A stretch of DNA of 64,000 nucleotides from Luteolibacter luteus (lineage in GTDB: Bacteria; Verrucomicrobiota; Verrucomicrobiia; Verrucomicrobiales; Akkermansiaceae). The stretch lies in NCBI RefSeq assembly GCF_012913485.1, contig NZ_CP051774.1, positions 806,001 through 870,000 of the forward strand, written 5' to 3'. How positions within the stretch are numbered: the first letter of the stretch is position 1; each line of letters starts with the position of its first letter. Positions 37,776 to 48,394 of this stretch are shown here, piece by piece. The position numbers and the translations under genes were made by a program. The notes beneath the pieces are model-generated. The model made no database searches. It saw only the letters and a program-made list of their open reading frames with translations, and had not been told where the DNA came from.

Positions 37776-37856
37776 TCCGCGGGCACAATCCATGGAATAT
37801 TTTGCCCTGAGCCCACCGTATAGGGGCGACAACCCAAGCCTGCATTTTCCGTCACG

Positions 37857-40800
37857 ATGCGATTGCCTCTTTATCCGATCTTCGCGCTGGGAAGCGTCCT
37901 CATCCCTCAAGCCCACGCCGAATCCACGGCGCCGGGAGAGGGCGAGCTGTCATTCAACGACGCCATCCAGCCGCTGCTTTCCGAAGCCTGCTATCACTGC
38001 CACGGACCGGACAGCGGCACCCGCGAACCGAAGGATGATCCCCTGCGGCTGGATCGGAAGGAGTTTGCCTTCAAGCCACGCGCCAATGGGAAATCGGTGA
38101 TGATTCCCGGCAAGCCCGAGGAGTCCGAGCTGATCAAGGTGATCCGCAGCATGGACCCTGAGGTGAAGATGCCGCCGCCGAAGGCCCACCGTCAGCTCAA
38201 GCCGGATGAGATCGCATTGCTGGAGCGCTGGGTGAAACAAGGTGCGAAGTATGAGGAACACTGGTCCTTCATCCCGCCCGCCAAGAAAACGCTACCCCAA
38301 GAAGCCGACGACAAGTGGTCGCGCAATCCGATCGATCATTTCATCCTGCACAAGCTGAAGCAGACCGGACTCTCCCCCGCCGGGGCAGAAGACCCGCGCA
38401 CGTTGATCCGCCGGGCAACGCTGGACCTTACCGGCCTTTTACCGGATCCCGCCGATGTCGAAACTTTCGCTGCGGACCCGAGCGATGCTGCCTATGAAGC
38501 TTATCTCGACAAGCTGCTGGCATCCCCGCGCTATGCCGAGCACCGGGCCCGCTACTGGCTGGACTACGTGCGCTACTCCGACACGCACGGCCTGCATTTC
38601 GATAACCTGCGCTCTATCTGGCCTTATCGCGACTACCTGATTCGCGCCTTTCAGAACAACAAGCCCTTTGACCGCTTCCTGACCGAACAGCTCGCAGGCG
38701 ATCTTCTGCCCGCGGCAAGCGTCGATGAAATGGTGGCTACGGGCTATATCCGCGCGAACGTTTCCACCAACGAAGGCGGAACGATCCCCGAGGAGGTGCT
38801 GGTGAACAATACGCGCGACCGGACCGAAGCCTTCGGTGCCACCTTCCTGGGACTAACAGTGGGCTGCTCCGCCTGCCACGACCACAAGTTCGATCCGACC
38901 TCGCAGAAGGATTTCTACAGCCTGTCCGCGTTCTTCAACAACACCGCGGAGAAATCGTGGGATGAGAACATCCAGGATCCTCCACCGGTGCTGCGGCTGC
39001 CCGGCAACGACAAGATGCCGGAACTCGAGCGGGCGGTGGCCATGCGCCAGGAACCCGCCGAGAAGTACGAGAAGCTCCGTACCGAAGCTGCCACGCAGTT
39101 TGCCGAGCAGGAAGCCGCGGGCTTGAAAGCCCAGCCGGTCTCCGAAGACGGGCTGAAAGTTCATTTCCGCTTCGACGAAGGGAAAGGCGACGTCGTCAAG
39201 AACAGCGCTCCGGGAGCAAACCCGGCAACCTACACGGTGGATACCAATCCTCTGGTGTGGGGCGAAGATGCGTGGCTCTGGCCTTCCATGCGGATGGACA
39301 TCAGCAGCCGCCTGCCGCTGCCCGACCAAGGTGACTTCGAAGCAAACGAGCCTTTCTCCCTCGCCTTCTGGACGATGGCCCGACTGAAGGTGGCAAACAT
39401 CGACACGGGCATGGGCGGCATCGTTTCCCGCATGGGTGATAGCGCCCGCAATTCCCACCGCGGCTGGGATCTCTTCTGCGATGGCAGCAAGTTCGTGATC
39501 CACATCATCCACCAGTGGCCGCAATATGCGATCCGCGTGGAGAGCGAGCCCTTCGCACGCGGACAGTGGCGCCACGTTGGCTTCACCTACGATGGTTCGT
39601 CGAAGGCCTCCGGCGTGACTCTCTACGTCGATGGCAAGCCGGTGCCGCTAAAGATCACCAACGATACCCTGCAGCCGGGCCAGACCATCCGCACGGATGC
39701 CCGCATGCACATTGGTCGCCGCGAAGATGAGCAGCCGTTGCGCGAAACCCGCTTTCAGGATCTGAGGCTCTACTCGAGGGCTCTAAGTGCTGAAGAATTT
39801 ACCCGCCTGCCCTTCGAGGACGTTGCATCGCAGATCATCGCCCGTGAACCGGACCCGGCGAAGTGGAGCGAAGACGAGAAGTTCGTGGTTCTGGATCGCT
39901 GGTATCTCGGGTCGAAGAACGAGGAAGCCCGGCGCTTGCGTGGTGAACTGGACCGGATCGACGGAGAGATCGCAAAGGTCGGCGAAGGCGGCACCCCTAC
40001 CCTGATCGCCCGCGAGAAGCCGACGCCGGCGACCGCTGCAGTGCTGGATCGCGGTGTCTATAGTGCCCGCAAGGAGCGGGTCTTCGCAGCCACGCCTTCT
40101 TTCCTTCCTCCAATCGCCAATGGCGAGCCTCACAACCGCCTCGGCTTGGCTCACTGGCTCTTGCAACCGGATCATCCCCTGCTCGCCCGCGTCACGGTGA
40201 ACCGCATGTGGCAGGAGCTTTTCGGCACCGGCATCGTGGAAACCACGGATGACTTCGGCATCATGGGTTCGCGCCCCAGTCACCAGGAACTCCTCGATTG
40301 GCTCGCGGTGGATTTCCGCGAATCCGGTTGGGACATGCGCCGCCTTTACAAGCTGATGCTGACCTCCGCCACTTACCGGCAGAGCACGGCAACTACCCCG
40401 GACAAGCTGGCGAAGGACGACAAGAACCGCCTGCTTTCCCGTGCCCCCCGTTTCCGCATGGATGCCGAGGTGCTCCGCGATAGCGCGCTGCAAGCTTCCG
40501 GCCTGCTGGTTGAGAAGACCGGTGGTCCGCCAGTGAAGCCCTATCAGCCGACGGGTGTGTGGGAAGCCGTGTCGATGCCGGAATCGAATACCAAGCAGTA
40601 TGAGCCTGACAAGGGTGAGAACCTCTATCGCCGCTCGATGTATTCCTTCTGGAAGCGCTTCGCCCCGCCGCCGTCGTTGGAGACCTTCGATGCGCAGGCA
40701 CGTGAGGTGGTGTGCACACGACGCGCACGCACCAATACACCTCTCCAGGCGCTGGTGACGATGAACGATCCGCAATTCGTGGAAGCTGCCCGCAAGCTGG

Positions 40801-41078
40801 CGGAACGTGCGCTCAAGGGTGCGGCGGACGACAAGGCACGCATCGATCTCATGTCCCGTGTCACTCTTGGACGTAGCCTGAGCGCCGAAGAAATACCTGC
40901 TTTCGAAAAGAGCCTCGGGCGATTCCGCAGCCACTTCAGCGCCCACGCGGAAGATGCCACGGCCCTCCTTAGCACCGGCGATTCACCGGCCGATGCCACC
41001 CTCGCCCCAGCTGACATCGCCACGTGGACGATGGTCGCCAACCAATTCCTGAACCTCGACGAGTACGTCACAAAATGA
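37857..41078 (+). CDS. DUF1549/DUF1553 protein with planctomycete-type cytochrome and LamG domains
   Basis: The 1,073-residue secreted protein has a signal peptide ([21 protein letters not shown]). A planctomycete-type cytochrome C domain carries the heme motif CYHCH near residue 45. DUF1549 follows (~150-360) with a second CxxCH, CSACH, in [16 protein letters not shown] LamG/concanavalin-like domain (~431-650) is inserted, and DUF1553 closes the protein (~740-1060). The LamG domain suggests binding to a polysaccharide. Function of the family is unknown; redox action on an extracellular polymer is my inference. It overlaps the next start by ATGA. Confidence 0.92.
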   Translation: MRLPLYPIFALGSVLIPQAHAESTAPGEGELSFNDAIQPLLSEACYHCHGPDSGTREPKDDPLRLDRKEFAFKPRANGKSVMIPGKPEESELIKVIRSMDPEVKMPPPKAHRQLKPDEIALLERWVKQGAKYEEHWSFIPPAKKTLPQEADDKWSRNPIDHFILHKLKQTGLSPAGAEDPRTLIRRATLDLTGLLPDPADVETFAADPSDAAYEAYLDKLLASPRYAEHRARYWLDYVRYSDTHGLHFDNLRSIWPYRDYLIRAFQNNKPFDRFLTEQLAGDLLPAASVDEMVATGYIRANVSTNEGGTIPEEVLVNNTRDRTEAFGATFLGLTVGCSACHDHKFDPTSQKDFYSLSAFFNNTAEKSWDENIQDPPPVLRLPGNDKMPELERAVAMRQEPAEKYEKLRTEAATQFAEQEAAGLKAQPVSEDGLKVHFRFDEGKGDVVKNSAPGANPATYTVDTNPLVWGEDAWLWPSMRMDISSRLPLPDQGDFEANEPFSLAFWTMARLKVANIDTGMGGIVSRMGDSARNSHRGWDLFCDGSKFVIHIIHQWPQYAIRVESEPFARGQWRHVGFTYDGSSKASGVTLYVDGKPVPLKITNDTLQPGQTIRTDARMHIGRREDEQPLRETRFQDLRLYSRALSAEEFTRLPFEDVASQIIAREPDPAKWSEDEKFVVLDRWYLGSKNEEARRLRGELDRIDGEIAKVGEGGTPTLIAREKPTPATAAVLDRGVYSARKERVFAATPSFLPPIANGEPHNRLGLAHWLLQPDHPLLARVTVNRMWQELFGTGIVETTDDFGIMGSRPSHQELLDWLAVDFRESGWDMRRLYKLMLTSATYRQSTATTPDKLAKDDKNRLLSRAPRFRMDAEVLRDSALQASGLLVEKTGGPPVKPYQPTGVWEAVSMPESNTKQYEPDKGENLYRRSMYSFWKRFAPPPSLETFDAQAREVVCTRRARTNTPLQALVTMNDPQFVEAARKLAERALKGAADDKARIDLMSRVTLGRSLSAEEIPAFEKSLGRFRSHFSAHAEDATALLSTGDSPADATLAPADIATWTMVANQFLNLDEYVTK

Positions 41079-42601
41079 AGCCGTTCCACTCCATGCATCC
41101 GTGCTCCGATTTCTCGGGCGAAGGTCCGTCCGTTCTGGATCTGCCCGTTCCCACGGCGCTCAAGCAGCAGTGGCTGGAACTCGCCACGCGCCGCCAGTTC
41201 CTCGGACGATCCGGCAAGGCGCTCGCTTGGGCGGGACTCGCCAAGCTCATGTCCGGAAATGCGATGGCATCGTCCGGGGATCCGGGTGTGCTGTTACCGC
41301 ATTTCGCGCCGAAGGCAAAACGGGCGATCTATCTCTTCATGGCGGGAGCGCCGTCTCAGTTCGAAACCTGGGACTACAAGCCGGAGCTGATCAAGCGCTT
41401 CGACCAGGATCTCCCGGAGTCGGTGCGCGGTGGCCAGGTTCTGACAGGCATGACTGCCTCGCAAACCCGCTTCCCGATCGCGCCGAGCGTCTTCAATTTC
41501 CAGCAACACGGCGAGGCCGGCCACTGGTGCAGCGAGCTCTTCCCGCACACGGCGAAGGTCTCCGATGAATTTGCGGTGATGAAGTCACTGCACACCGATG
41601 CGATCAATCACGAGCCTGCGATCCTACTGGCGAACTCCGGCAACATGGTGCCCGGCAAGGCATCGATCGGTTCGTGGATCTCCTACGGACTCGGCTCGAT
41701 GAATGAGGACCTGCCCACCTTCGTGGTGCTGACTTCGAAGCTCCCGCTTTTCACGAACATCCAGGCGCTGTCCTCCCGCCTTTGGTCCTCCGGCTTCCTT
41801 TCCCCGGAACACGCCGGTGTCGCGCTTCGCTCCGGCGGGGATCCTGTGATTCACCTCTCCAATCCGAAAGGCGTCAGCCGCGAGCTGCGCCGCGCGATGA
41901 TCGACGGCGTGAATGACATGAACCGCCAGCTCCACGATCGCATCGGGGATCCGGAAACGAACGCACGCATCGCGCAGTACGAGATGGCCTTCCGCATGCA
42001 GGCCTCGGTCCCGGAGCTTACCGACCTCTCCGACGAACCGGAATCGATCTGGGAAATGTACGGCCCGAAGGCGAAGGAGCCCGGCACCTATGCCTACAAT
42101 TGCCTCATGGCCCGACGCATGGCGGAGCGCGGAGTACGTTTCACCCAGATCTTCCACCGCGGCTGGGACACCCACGGCGATCTCCCAAACCGCATGAAGA
42201 TCCTCTGCGAGGACATCGACCGTCCCACCGCCGCCTTGATCGCCGACCTCAAGCAGCGTGGCCTGCTGGATGACACGCTGGTCGTCTGGGGCGGTGAGTT
42301 CGGACGCACCGTTTATTCGCAAGGTGGCCTCTCGAAGGAAAACTATGGCCGAGACCACCACCCGCGCTGTTTCTCGATGTGGATGGCCGGTGGCGGCGTG
42401 AAGCCGGGCTCCGTATATGGAGAGACTGACGAATTCTCCTACAACATCGCCAAGGACCCGATGCACATCCGCGACCTAAACGCGACCATCCTGCACCTGC
42501 TCGGAATCGACCACGAGAAGCTCACCTTCAAGTTCCAAGGCCTGGAGCAGAAGCTGACCGGCGTGGAACCCGCGAAGGTGGTGAAGGAGATCTTGGCTTA
42601 G
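41075..42601 (+). CDS. DUF1501 family protein (sulfatase-like fold) with twin-arginine leader
   Basis: The 508-residue protein starts at an ATGA overlap with the upstream stop. It has a twin-arginine motif [16 protein letters not shown] preceding a hydrophobic stretch, so it is probably exported folded. The DUF1501 core shows [35 protein letters not shown] and [17 protein letters not shown], an alkaline phosphatase/sulfatase-like layout, ending with [14 protein letters not shown]. Paired with the preceding gene as in many Planctomycetes and Verrucomicrobia. The substrate is unknown. Confidence 0.92.
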   Translation: MKPFHSMHPCSDFSGEGPSVLDLPVPTALKQQWLELATRRQFLGRSGKALAWAGLAKLMSGNAMASSGDPGVLLPHFAPKAKRAIYLFMAGAPSQFETWDYKPELIKRFDQDLPESVRGGQVLTGMTASQTRFPIAPSVFNFQQHGEAGHWCSELFPHTAKVSDEFAVMKSLHTDAINHEPAILLANSGNMVPGKASIGSWISYGLGSMNEDLPTFVVLTSKLPLFTNIQALSSRLWSSGFLSPEHAGVALRSGGDPVIHLSNPKGVSRELRRAMIDGVNDMNRQLHDRIGDPETNARIAQYEMAFRMQASVPELTDLSDEPESIWEMYGPKAKEPGTYAYNCLMARRMAERGVRFTQIFHRGWDTHGDLPNRMKILCEDIDRPTAALIADLKQRGLLDDTLVVWGGEFGRTVYSQGGLSKENYGRDHHPRCFSMWMAGGGVKPGSVYGETDEFSYNIAKDPMHIRDLNATILHLLGIDHEKLTFKFQGLEQKLTGVEPAKVVKEILA

Positions 42602-42657
42602 AAGGGACATCTTCGGTCTTCACAGGCCCTTCGCACCTCTCCAGAGTCGCCAGCATC

Positions 42658-44436
42658 ATGAGATGTGTGATGCTGGCAGCACTGGCATGCTGCGGAACGA
42701 TGAGAGCGGAGGACAGGGTTACGCTGCCTGATCTGCTGTCCCGGATTCCTGTAACAGCCGCAGAGAGCAAGGGCATGGTTGAAACCGAGCAAGACCTCGC
42801 CCGGCTGATTTCATCTTACCGGACAGAGGCTGCCGACTCACTGATCCCCATGTTGGCATCAGACAACGAAGAGATCGTCCAGTTGGTCCAATATTGCATT
42901 CTGGAGCTGCCTTCCGGAAGCCTGCTTGATCGCCACCTTCCAGCCTTGATGGAAGCCTGTCGCAAGGACCGGGGCTGGCTTCCCTCGGCGATCGCCGATA
43001 TCAAGGGCGAGGCTTCGGTGGCCTTCCTTGTGCAGGAGTTCCGACGTTCTCCCGAACTGGGAGCCCAAATCGACAACGCCATCGAGCATAGGAGCCCCGA
43101 ATCGCTTCCTCTATTGATTCGTGAGCTTGCGGCAGCGGACGAAAGCGAGACCGAGTTCCTTGACGCCCTGCCTCAGCTCTTCAAGCAGTTGGGAGAGAAG
43201 GCAAAGCCGGCAGCGCCCCTTCTGCTTGGGATAGCACGTCAGGAAGAAGCTCCGATCTTCCGAAGGAATCGAGCAATCCAGTGCCTCGGAGCCATCGGAC
43301 CTTCTGCTAAGGATACCCTCCCGGAATTGGAAGCTTTGGCTCTTCGCGAACCGGAAAACTTTGAGGTGGCGGTGCAAGAAGCTATCATCGGTTCCAGAAC
43401 CGAAAGAGCTGCCAAAGAGCTTCTTCGTGTTGCTTTAGCCAAGGTCCGACACAAAGGTGAACTGCGTATCCTTCGTAACATTGCCCTCATGGGAGAAGAG
43501 GCTGCGGTGATCGGTGACGAACTGGCAGAATTGCTTGACGACCCCAACGCCAACGTCCGGCTAGGCGCAAGTCGAACCCTCGGCTTTACCGGACGTTTGG
43601 ATCTCTGGCCACATTTGGCGAGGGCCCTCAAGGATTCCGATTGGCGGGTGGCTTTCTCAGCCTGCGTATCACTCGGGCAACTGAAAGCAAAGGGAGCCGA
43701 CGTCTCATTGGAAAATCTCGGCAAGCAGCATTGGTATCCCCGGGTTCGCCACGCCGCGAGCTACGCCCGCTCTCTCATCCAAGGAAAGGAACCCTCACAA
43801 GAGGACGTCCGTCACGTGGGAGGAGAGGCCTCAATTTTCTTCCTCTATGAGCAAGAAGATCTCTCGTTGCTCCCCCTTAAAGAAAGCCAACCCGCGTTTC
43901 CACCGTTGCCAAAGCGGGAATTCATCATCTGGGGCGGCTCGGGTTCCGATAACATCATCGAAGGATCTTTCAGAGCAAAGCATCCGGAATTGCATGCGGC
44001 CATCTCCACCCTGCCGGAATCGAGAAGGGGTGGAGATCTTACCATACTTACAGGCATCCTCGAAAAGGAGGGCGTGAACTTCGTCGCTCTCCGAGCGGGC
44101 GAGTGGGTCGGCGGCCTATTCGCAGTCGACAAAATGGGAAAAGCTTCTCTTCTGATCGATGAAAATATCATGGAGCTTCTCGATTGGAACGGCAGGATCG
44201 TCGCTCTTGGCGGGCTCTCTCACATGGGCATGGACCATGGCTCTCTCTATGAGGTGACGATGGAAGACGGGAAAGCAGCCGCGAAACTTCTTCGTGCCTT
44301 GCCCGGCTGTCCTTGGAGAGGGGCCATCCTCCCGGACGGACGTCTTTTCGCAAACTGTGAAGGAGGCGCAGTGGCCATATCTTCGGACAATACCATCACT
44401 TACCTTGGTAGTGGCGACGGACGCCCGGAGGAATAA
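42658..44436 (+). CDS. HEAT-repeat protein, secreted, unknown
   Basis: The 592-residue product has a signal-like N-terminus (MRCVMLAALACCGTMRA). Residues ~25-400 form about ten HEAT-like helical repeats; the clearest is LLDDPNANVRLGASRTLGF, followed by ALKDSDWRVAFSACVSLG. The remaining ~190 residues are beta-rich and resemble part of a propeller (EGVNFVALRAGEWVGGLF, GHMGMDHGSLYEVTMEDG-like region). HEAT repeats bind other proteins. It follows the DUF1501 gene by 56 bases and may be part of its operon. Codon use looks less GC-biased than its neighbours. Confidence 0.7.
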   Translation: MRCVMLAALACCGTMRAEDRVTLPDLLSRIPVTAAESKGMVETEQDLARLISSYRTEAADSLIPMLASDNEEIVQLVQYCILELPSGSLLDRHLPALMEACRKDRGWLPSAIADIKGEASVAFLVQEFRRSPELGAQIDNAIEHRSPESLPLLIRELAAADESETEFLDALPQLFKQLGEKAKPAAPLLLGIARQEEAPIFRRNRAIQCLGAIGPSAKDTLPELEALALREPENFEVAVQEAIIGSRTERAAKELLRVALAKVRHKGELRILRNIALMGEEAAVIGDELAELLDDPNANVRLGASRTLGFTGRLDLWPHLARALKDSDWRVAFSACVSLGQLKAKGADVSLENLGKQHWYPRVRHAASYARSLIQGKEPSQEDVRHVGGEASIFFLYEQEDLSLLPLKESQPAFPPLPKREFIIWGGSGSDNIIEGSFRAKHPELHAAISTLPESRRGGDLTILTGILEKEGVNFVALRAGEWVGGLFAVDKMGKASLLIDENIMELLDWNGRIVALGGLSHMGMDHGSLYEVTMEDGKAAAKLLRALPGCPWRGAILPDGRLFANCEGGAVAISSDNTITYLGSGDGRPEE

Positions 44437-44473
44437 CTCGTTGCAAGAAGACTTCCTGTCGCATCGATCCGAG

Positions 44474-44503
44474 AAGCCCGCTGAACTCGCGTAGGGCTTT
44501 TTT
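44474..44503 (+). terminator. Terminator after the HEAT-repeat gene
   Basis: AAGCCC/GGGCTT arms (44474-44479 and 44494-44499) with a 14-base loop are followed by TTTT, 37 bases after the stop. Confidence 0.6.
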
Positions 44504-44559
44504 GCCACCGCATTTCGTTTGCCAGGGATTCACCGCTTGCTGTGTAGGTTCCTTCTACG

Positions 44560-45300
44560 ATGAGCCGGATCCCTTGCACGAAATGCGGAGCGATGATTCT
44601 TCCTGCAACTGCTGCCGCGAATGATGGTCTTTGTGCCCCTTGCCACCAAGGCCGGGGCAAGTGTGAAGCCTGCGGAATCTCCATGCAGCGCTCCAACGGC
44701 GGCCCGATGATCTGCCACCGGTGCCGCGAGGCAAAGGAGATCGCCGGGATCCCTCTCCTCCAGACGGATTGGGAGAGTTTCGAGGATATCAACTGGGACC
44801 GGATCGCAATCAACTACGAACTGCTAGGAAGGGAACAGCTGCGGCTCTTCGCCGAGCAGCAAGGTGAGGACACTATCTATGGCCTCGTGTTCCAGCTTTC
44901 GCAGAACTACCTCCTCGAAATCCATATCAACACCCTGTCGGGCATCGCAGGAATCCCGGGAAAGATGCGCCAGATCGCCAACTGGGGACAAGAGCTCAGC
45001 GACGATGGGTGGCGCGAGAAAGTCGGCCTATGGTATACCCCGGCTTGGAAGTTCGATTGCCTGGGCATGACCTTTCAAGGCGAGCTCTCGGCGGTGGACG
45101 ATTTCCACTATCGCCTCTTCGAAGAACTTCATGATGACTCCGGGGGTGGGGCGCAGCTCGATGAGGCCCGGCTCAAGGCCATCGCGGCCATCCAATCCTC
45201 CCCGGAGTATGCCTCTATCCGGAAAGCCGTGAATTTCCGCTTCTACATCGCGGATGACGACGGCTTGGATTATCACACGAAGGAGCACATCGGGAGCTGA
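44560..45300 (+). CDS. Zinc-ribbon protein, unknown
   Basis: The 246-residue cytosolic protein has eight cysteines in four CxxC pairs (6/9, 25/28, 35/38, 52/55), which fit two zinc ribbons. Residues ~70-246 form an alpha/beta domain with no family I recognise (YGLVFQLSQNYLLEIHIN, WYTPAWKFDCLG). The combination resembles small housekeeping or immunity-type proteins in overall shape, but no function is assigned. It lies alone between a terminator and the SMP-30 gene. Confidence 0.6.
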   Translation: MSRIPCTKCGAMILPATAAANDGLCAPCHQGRGKCEACGISMQRSNGGPMICHRCREAKEIAGIPLLQTDWESFEDINWDRIAINYELLGREQLRLFAEQQGEDTIYGLVFQLSQNYLLEIHINTLSGIAGIPGKMRQIANWGQELSDDGWREKVGLWYTPAWKFDCLGMTFQGELSAVDDFHYRLFEELHDDSGGGAQLDEARLKAIAAIQSSPEYASIRKAVNFRFYIADDDGLDYHTKEHIGS

Positions 45301-45361
45301 CGAAGGAATGACATCTTTCCGCGAAGACTCCTCGCCGGAGATTGCGTAGAGAGCGGTCATC

Positions 45362-46321
45362 ATGAAATCCCTGCGTCTCCTCTTCCTCATCCCCGCCCTC
45401 GCATCGGCCCAAGAGAGCATCGAGCGACTCGATCCTGCGCTGGATGCGATCATCGCGCCGGACGCGAAGATCGAGACACTTTGCAAGGGCTTCGACTGGG
45501 CGGAAGGACCGGTCTGGGACCAGAAGAACAACCGCCTGCTCTTCTCCGACGTCCCCCGCAACACCATCTACCAGTGGAAGGAAGGCGATACCGAGGCCTC
45601 CGTTTTCATGAAGCCTTCCGGCTTCACCGGGGTAGGCACCTATGGTGTGGAGCCCGGCTCGAACGGTCTCGCGATGGATGAGAAGGGCCAGCTCTATGCC
45701 TGTGAGCATGGTGACCGCCGCGTGTCCTACCTGACTCCGGGCGGAGGCAAGCGCACCCTCGCCGACAACTACAATGGCAAGCGCTTCAACTCTCCCAACG
45801 ACCTGGCCATCGCGAAAAATGGCGACGTGTATTTCACCGATCCGCCATATGGCCTTCCCGGCCGCGAGAACGACACCGAATTCAAAGAGCTCCCTTTTAA
45901 CGGCGTCTTTCGAGTGACACCGCAAGGCGTGGTCTCCCTGATCACCCGCGATCTCGACCGCCCGAACGGCGTCGCCCTTTCGCCCGACGGCAAGATCCTC
46001 TACGTGGCCCAATCGCACGGCCCGCTGCCGGTGATCATGGCCTATCCGCTGAAGGCGGATGGCAGCGCGGAGCCCGGGAAGGTCTTCTTCAATTGCAAGG
46101 AGCTCAAGGGCCCGGGTGCGCCGGATGGCATCAAGGTGGACTCAAAGGGCAATGTCTTCTCCACAGGCCCCGGCGGCTGCCTGATCTTCAATCCGGATGG
46201 CAAGCTGTTAGGCCGTATCCTCTGCGGACGTCCGACCGCCAACATCGCCTTCGGCGAAAACGGCACACGTCTCTACCTCACCTCTGACGACCGAATCCTG
46301 CGGGTCTCGCTCGCTCATTGA
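45362..46321 (+). CDS. SMP-30/gluconolactonase family protein
   Basis: The 319-residue protein has a short signal peptide (MKSLRLLFLIPALASA) and a six-bladed propeller typical of SMP-30/LRE lactonases. Motifs are CKGFDWAEGPVWDQKNNRL (metal Glu), RFNSPNDLAIAKNGDVYFTDPPYG (metal Asn and Asp) and PNGVALSPDGKILY. These enzymes hydrolyse sugar lactones with a divalent metal. The periplasmic location fits sugar oxidation outside the cytoplasm. Confidence 0.94.
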   Translation: MKSLRLLFLIPALASAQESIERLDPALDAIIAPDAKIETLCKGFDWAEGPVWDQKNNRLLFSDVPRNTIYQWKEGDTEASVFMKPSGFTGVGTYGVEPGSNGLAMDEKGQLYACEHGDRRVSYLTPGGGKRTLADNYNGKRFNSPNDLAIAKNGDVYFTDPPYGLPGRENDTEFKELPFNGVFRVTPQGVVSLITRDLDRPNGVALSPDGKILYVAQSHGPLPVIMAYPLKADGSAEPGKVFFNCKELKGPGAPDGIKVDSKGNVFSTGPGGCLIFNPDGKLLGRILCGRPTANIAFGENGTRLYLTSDDRILRVSLAH

Positions 46322-46416
46322 GCGGGGCGCGGAGAACGGCTGCTGCGATACGGCTTTCCCAAGCGCTTCTGCCCGGGGATCGCTCGCAGGGGGATCTTTC
46401 GGCGGAATCCGGGACA

Positions 46417-47544
46417 TCAGCTCCACTTGGGCAGCAGGTCCCGCTCGCTGTCGAAAGAATGCCATTGCTTACCCATGGCTCTCAACAGGATCAGGGCCGC
46501 CTCGTGTGAAGCCTCCAATGCCTTACCTGCGGGTGCACACCCGGCCATCCGGGAAAGCGCGACAAAGACCGCTTCACGCATCCCCCAAGAGTCGGCCCAA
46601 GGGCGGTTCTCCCGGATCACATCGGGCGGAATCCACGTCAGGATCGCCCATGCGCGATAGGCACATAGACAGGCCCAAGCCTCGGAGAATCGCAGCTCAT
46701 CCCGCGCCAAGGGAAAGCTTCTCGCAAGCTCGTCACGGAAACACTTTCGCATCTCTTCGACCAAAGCCACCGGCAAGGGACAGAGCACGTTCCACGCAGT
46801 GATATCGTAGAGCGCGTGACGGAAGCCTCCGTATTCAAAATCGATCAGCCGTGGACCTGCCTGGCTGAAATGATTGTTAGAAGGGGCCGGATCCCCGTGG
46901 CTGAAAGCAAGGAATCCCTCCGCGTCCGCATAGGCAGCCGCGATGAATGCGAGGCTATCCGCAAAGCCCGCCGGACATTGGCAACCCAAGGCCTCGAACC
47001 AAGCGAAGATCTTCTCGCGGCTGACTAGCCAATTCTCCGCCTCCTTCTTCCGGCCCAGTCCCGACCCGCCGGGGAGAGAAGAACGAATCGCATCAAAAGC
47101 GTCCTCCTTCCCCACTGTGGACGAATGCAGACGGGCCATCCGGGAAGCAAGGTCCCGGAGAGCAGCCACCACTTCCGTCGGATTGCCTCCCGTCAAGATC
47201 CCCTGAAGGTTTCTACCCTCCCCTAGATCCCCCATCAAAAAGAGGCGGCTCACAGGATCCCCGCCAAGAAAGCGGGGCACCAGTTCATGTGCTCCAGGCT
47301 GGCCTTCGAGAAAAGCCAAGCTCGCCCAATCGGAAAAACCACGTTCCGGCTCCTCCTTGATTTGTTTCAAGATCAGCGAGGGGATTGCTGCGGCAGAGGA
47401 TTCCACCTTGCAGCGCAGGACGCGGCTGCGCCGCCAATCCTTGATCACTACGGGATGCGAAAGGACCACGGGACATCCGCTGCTTTCCTCAAAGGCAAGC
47501 TCAGCGCGGGAAAGCAGATCAGCGAAGTCCCCAGAGTCCTCCAT
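46417..47544 (-). CDS. Phosphotransferase family (APH/choline-kinase fold) protein
   Basis: The 375-residue protein has the catalytic loop FSHGDPAPSNNHF and the DFEYGGFRH metal-binding motif (Asp) of the aminoglycoside-phosphotransferase/choline-kinase fold. The N-lobe is less conserved; SLILKQIK supplies a possible ATP-binding Lys. The substrate could be a small molecule or sugar, and nothing suggests antibiotic resistance. It starts one base after the upstream hydrolase gene ends, so the two are translated together. Confidence 0.85.
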   Translation of the reverse strand: MEDSGDFADLLSRAELAFEESSGCPVVLSHPVVIKDWRRSRVLRCKVESSAAAIPSLILKQIKEEPERGFSDWASLAFLEGQPGAHELVPRFLGGDPVSRLFLMGDLGEGRNLQGILTGGNPTEVVAALRDLASRMARLHSSTVGKEDAFDAIRSSLPGGSGLGRKKEAENWLVSREKIFAWFEALGCQCPAGFADSLAFIAAAYADAEGFLAFSHGDPAPSNNHFSQAGPRLIDFEYGGFRHALYDITAWNVLCPLPVALVEEMRKCFRDELARSFPLARDELRFSEAWACLCAYRAWAILTWIPPDVIRENRPWADSWGMREAVFVALSRMAGCAPAGKALEASHEAALILLRAMGKQWHSFDSERDLLPKWS

Positions 47545-47545
47545 G

Positions 47546-48394
47546 CTACTCCTTTCTCGCTTCCTCCATCGCCTTCACGATCCTCTCCGGCGCGAGATCG
47601 GAGAGGTTATTGTGCCGGCCACCCGGGATCTCGATATAGCGGACCACAGCGGGGAATTCCCTCGCCAAGGTTCGCGACATCTCTACCGGGATCGCCTCAT
47701 CGTCATCTCCGTGGAGGATGAAGACAGATGCCTCGCCGCGGCTGGAGATCTCCTTCAGCCGTGCCCGATTGTCGAAGCGATGGAGCACGAGAGGCCCCAG
47801 ATTCACACCGAGCATCACCTTCGTCATCTCCATGGTGCTGGTGAAGGGCGTGAGGATCACACCGCGGCGGATATCAAACTCATCCGCGCCCATGAGGCAG
47901 ACCGCGGCACCCAGGCTGTGGCCGAAAAAACGCAGCTTTCCCTGATCCGCCGGTAGCGTCCACCCGAGCTGCGCCATTCCCGCCGGCACCACGGCCTCCA
48001 AGCTGTGGCGGATCGTGGAAGGATGCGCTTTCCCGGAGCAGGCCCCGTAGCCGGGGATATCGATCATCAACCAGGCATCCTGCGAGGGCGCATTCTCCCT
48101 CAGCCAATCCGACCACTCCAAGGCGAGTGTGCCATTTCCCCCGCAGACGAGCCAGAGCCGTTCCGGCTTCGGAGTGGCCGAGAGGAGGTAGGCCTGCTGC
48201 TTGCCCTCCTTCGTCTCGTAATTGATCACCGTGGTCCCGGGCTCGGAGGCCCAGTTTGCCACATGATTGTTTCCGTAGGGCCGGGGAAAATAGATCAGCT
48301 TGTTCTGGCAACCCATCAGGAGCAGCAAGAGCCCCGCAATCGGCACGAAGATCCAGAAGAACATGTGGCGCAAGATGCGGGACCGGGTAGCCAT
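47546..48394 (-). CDS. Lipoprotein alpha/beta hydrolase
   Basis: The 282-residue protein carries a lipobox LLMGC (Cys29) after a hydrophobic leader. The alpha/beta hydrolase nucleophile elbow is GHSLGAA, with later HGDDDEAIP (Asp) and GGRHNNL (His), and LIYFPRPYG just after the leader as in the YfhR/BEM46 group. It is presumably anchored at the membrane facing the periplasm. The ATG at 48394 is used in place of a TTG 24 bases upstream. Coupled to the phosphotransferase gene. Confidence 0.85.
   Translation of the reverse strand: MATRSRILRHMFFWIFVPIAGLLLLLMGCQNKLIYFPRPYGNNHVANWASEPGTTVINYETKEGKQQAYLLSATPKPERLWLVCGGNGTLALEWSDWLRENAPSQDAWLMIDIPGYGACSGKAHPSTIRHSLEAVVPAGMAQLGWTLPADQGKLRFFGHSLGAAVCLMGADEFDIRRGVILTPFTSTMEMTKVMLGVNLGPLVLHRFDNRARLKEISSRGEASVFILHGDDDEAIPVEMSRTLAREFPAVVRYIEIPGGRHNNLSDLAPERIVKAMEEARKE

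Noticed and set aside
46417-47544. Phosphotransferase as an antibiotic-resistance gene
   Set aside because: The fold is broad, the gene is coupled to a housekeeping-like lipoprotein hydrolase, and there is no mobile element nearby.
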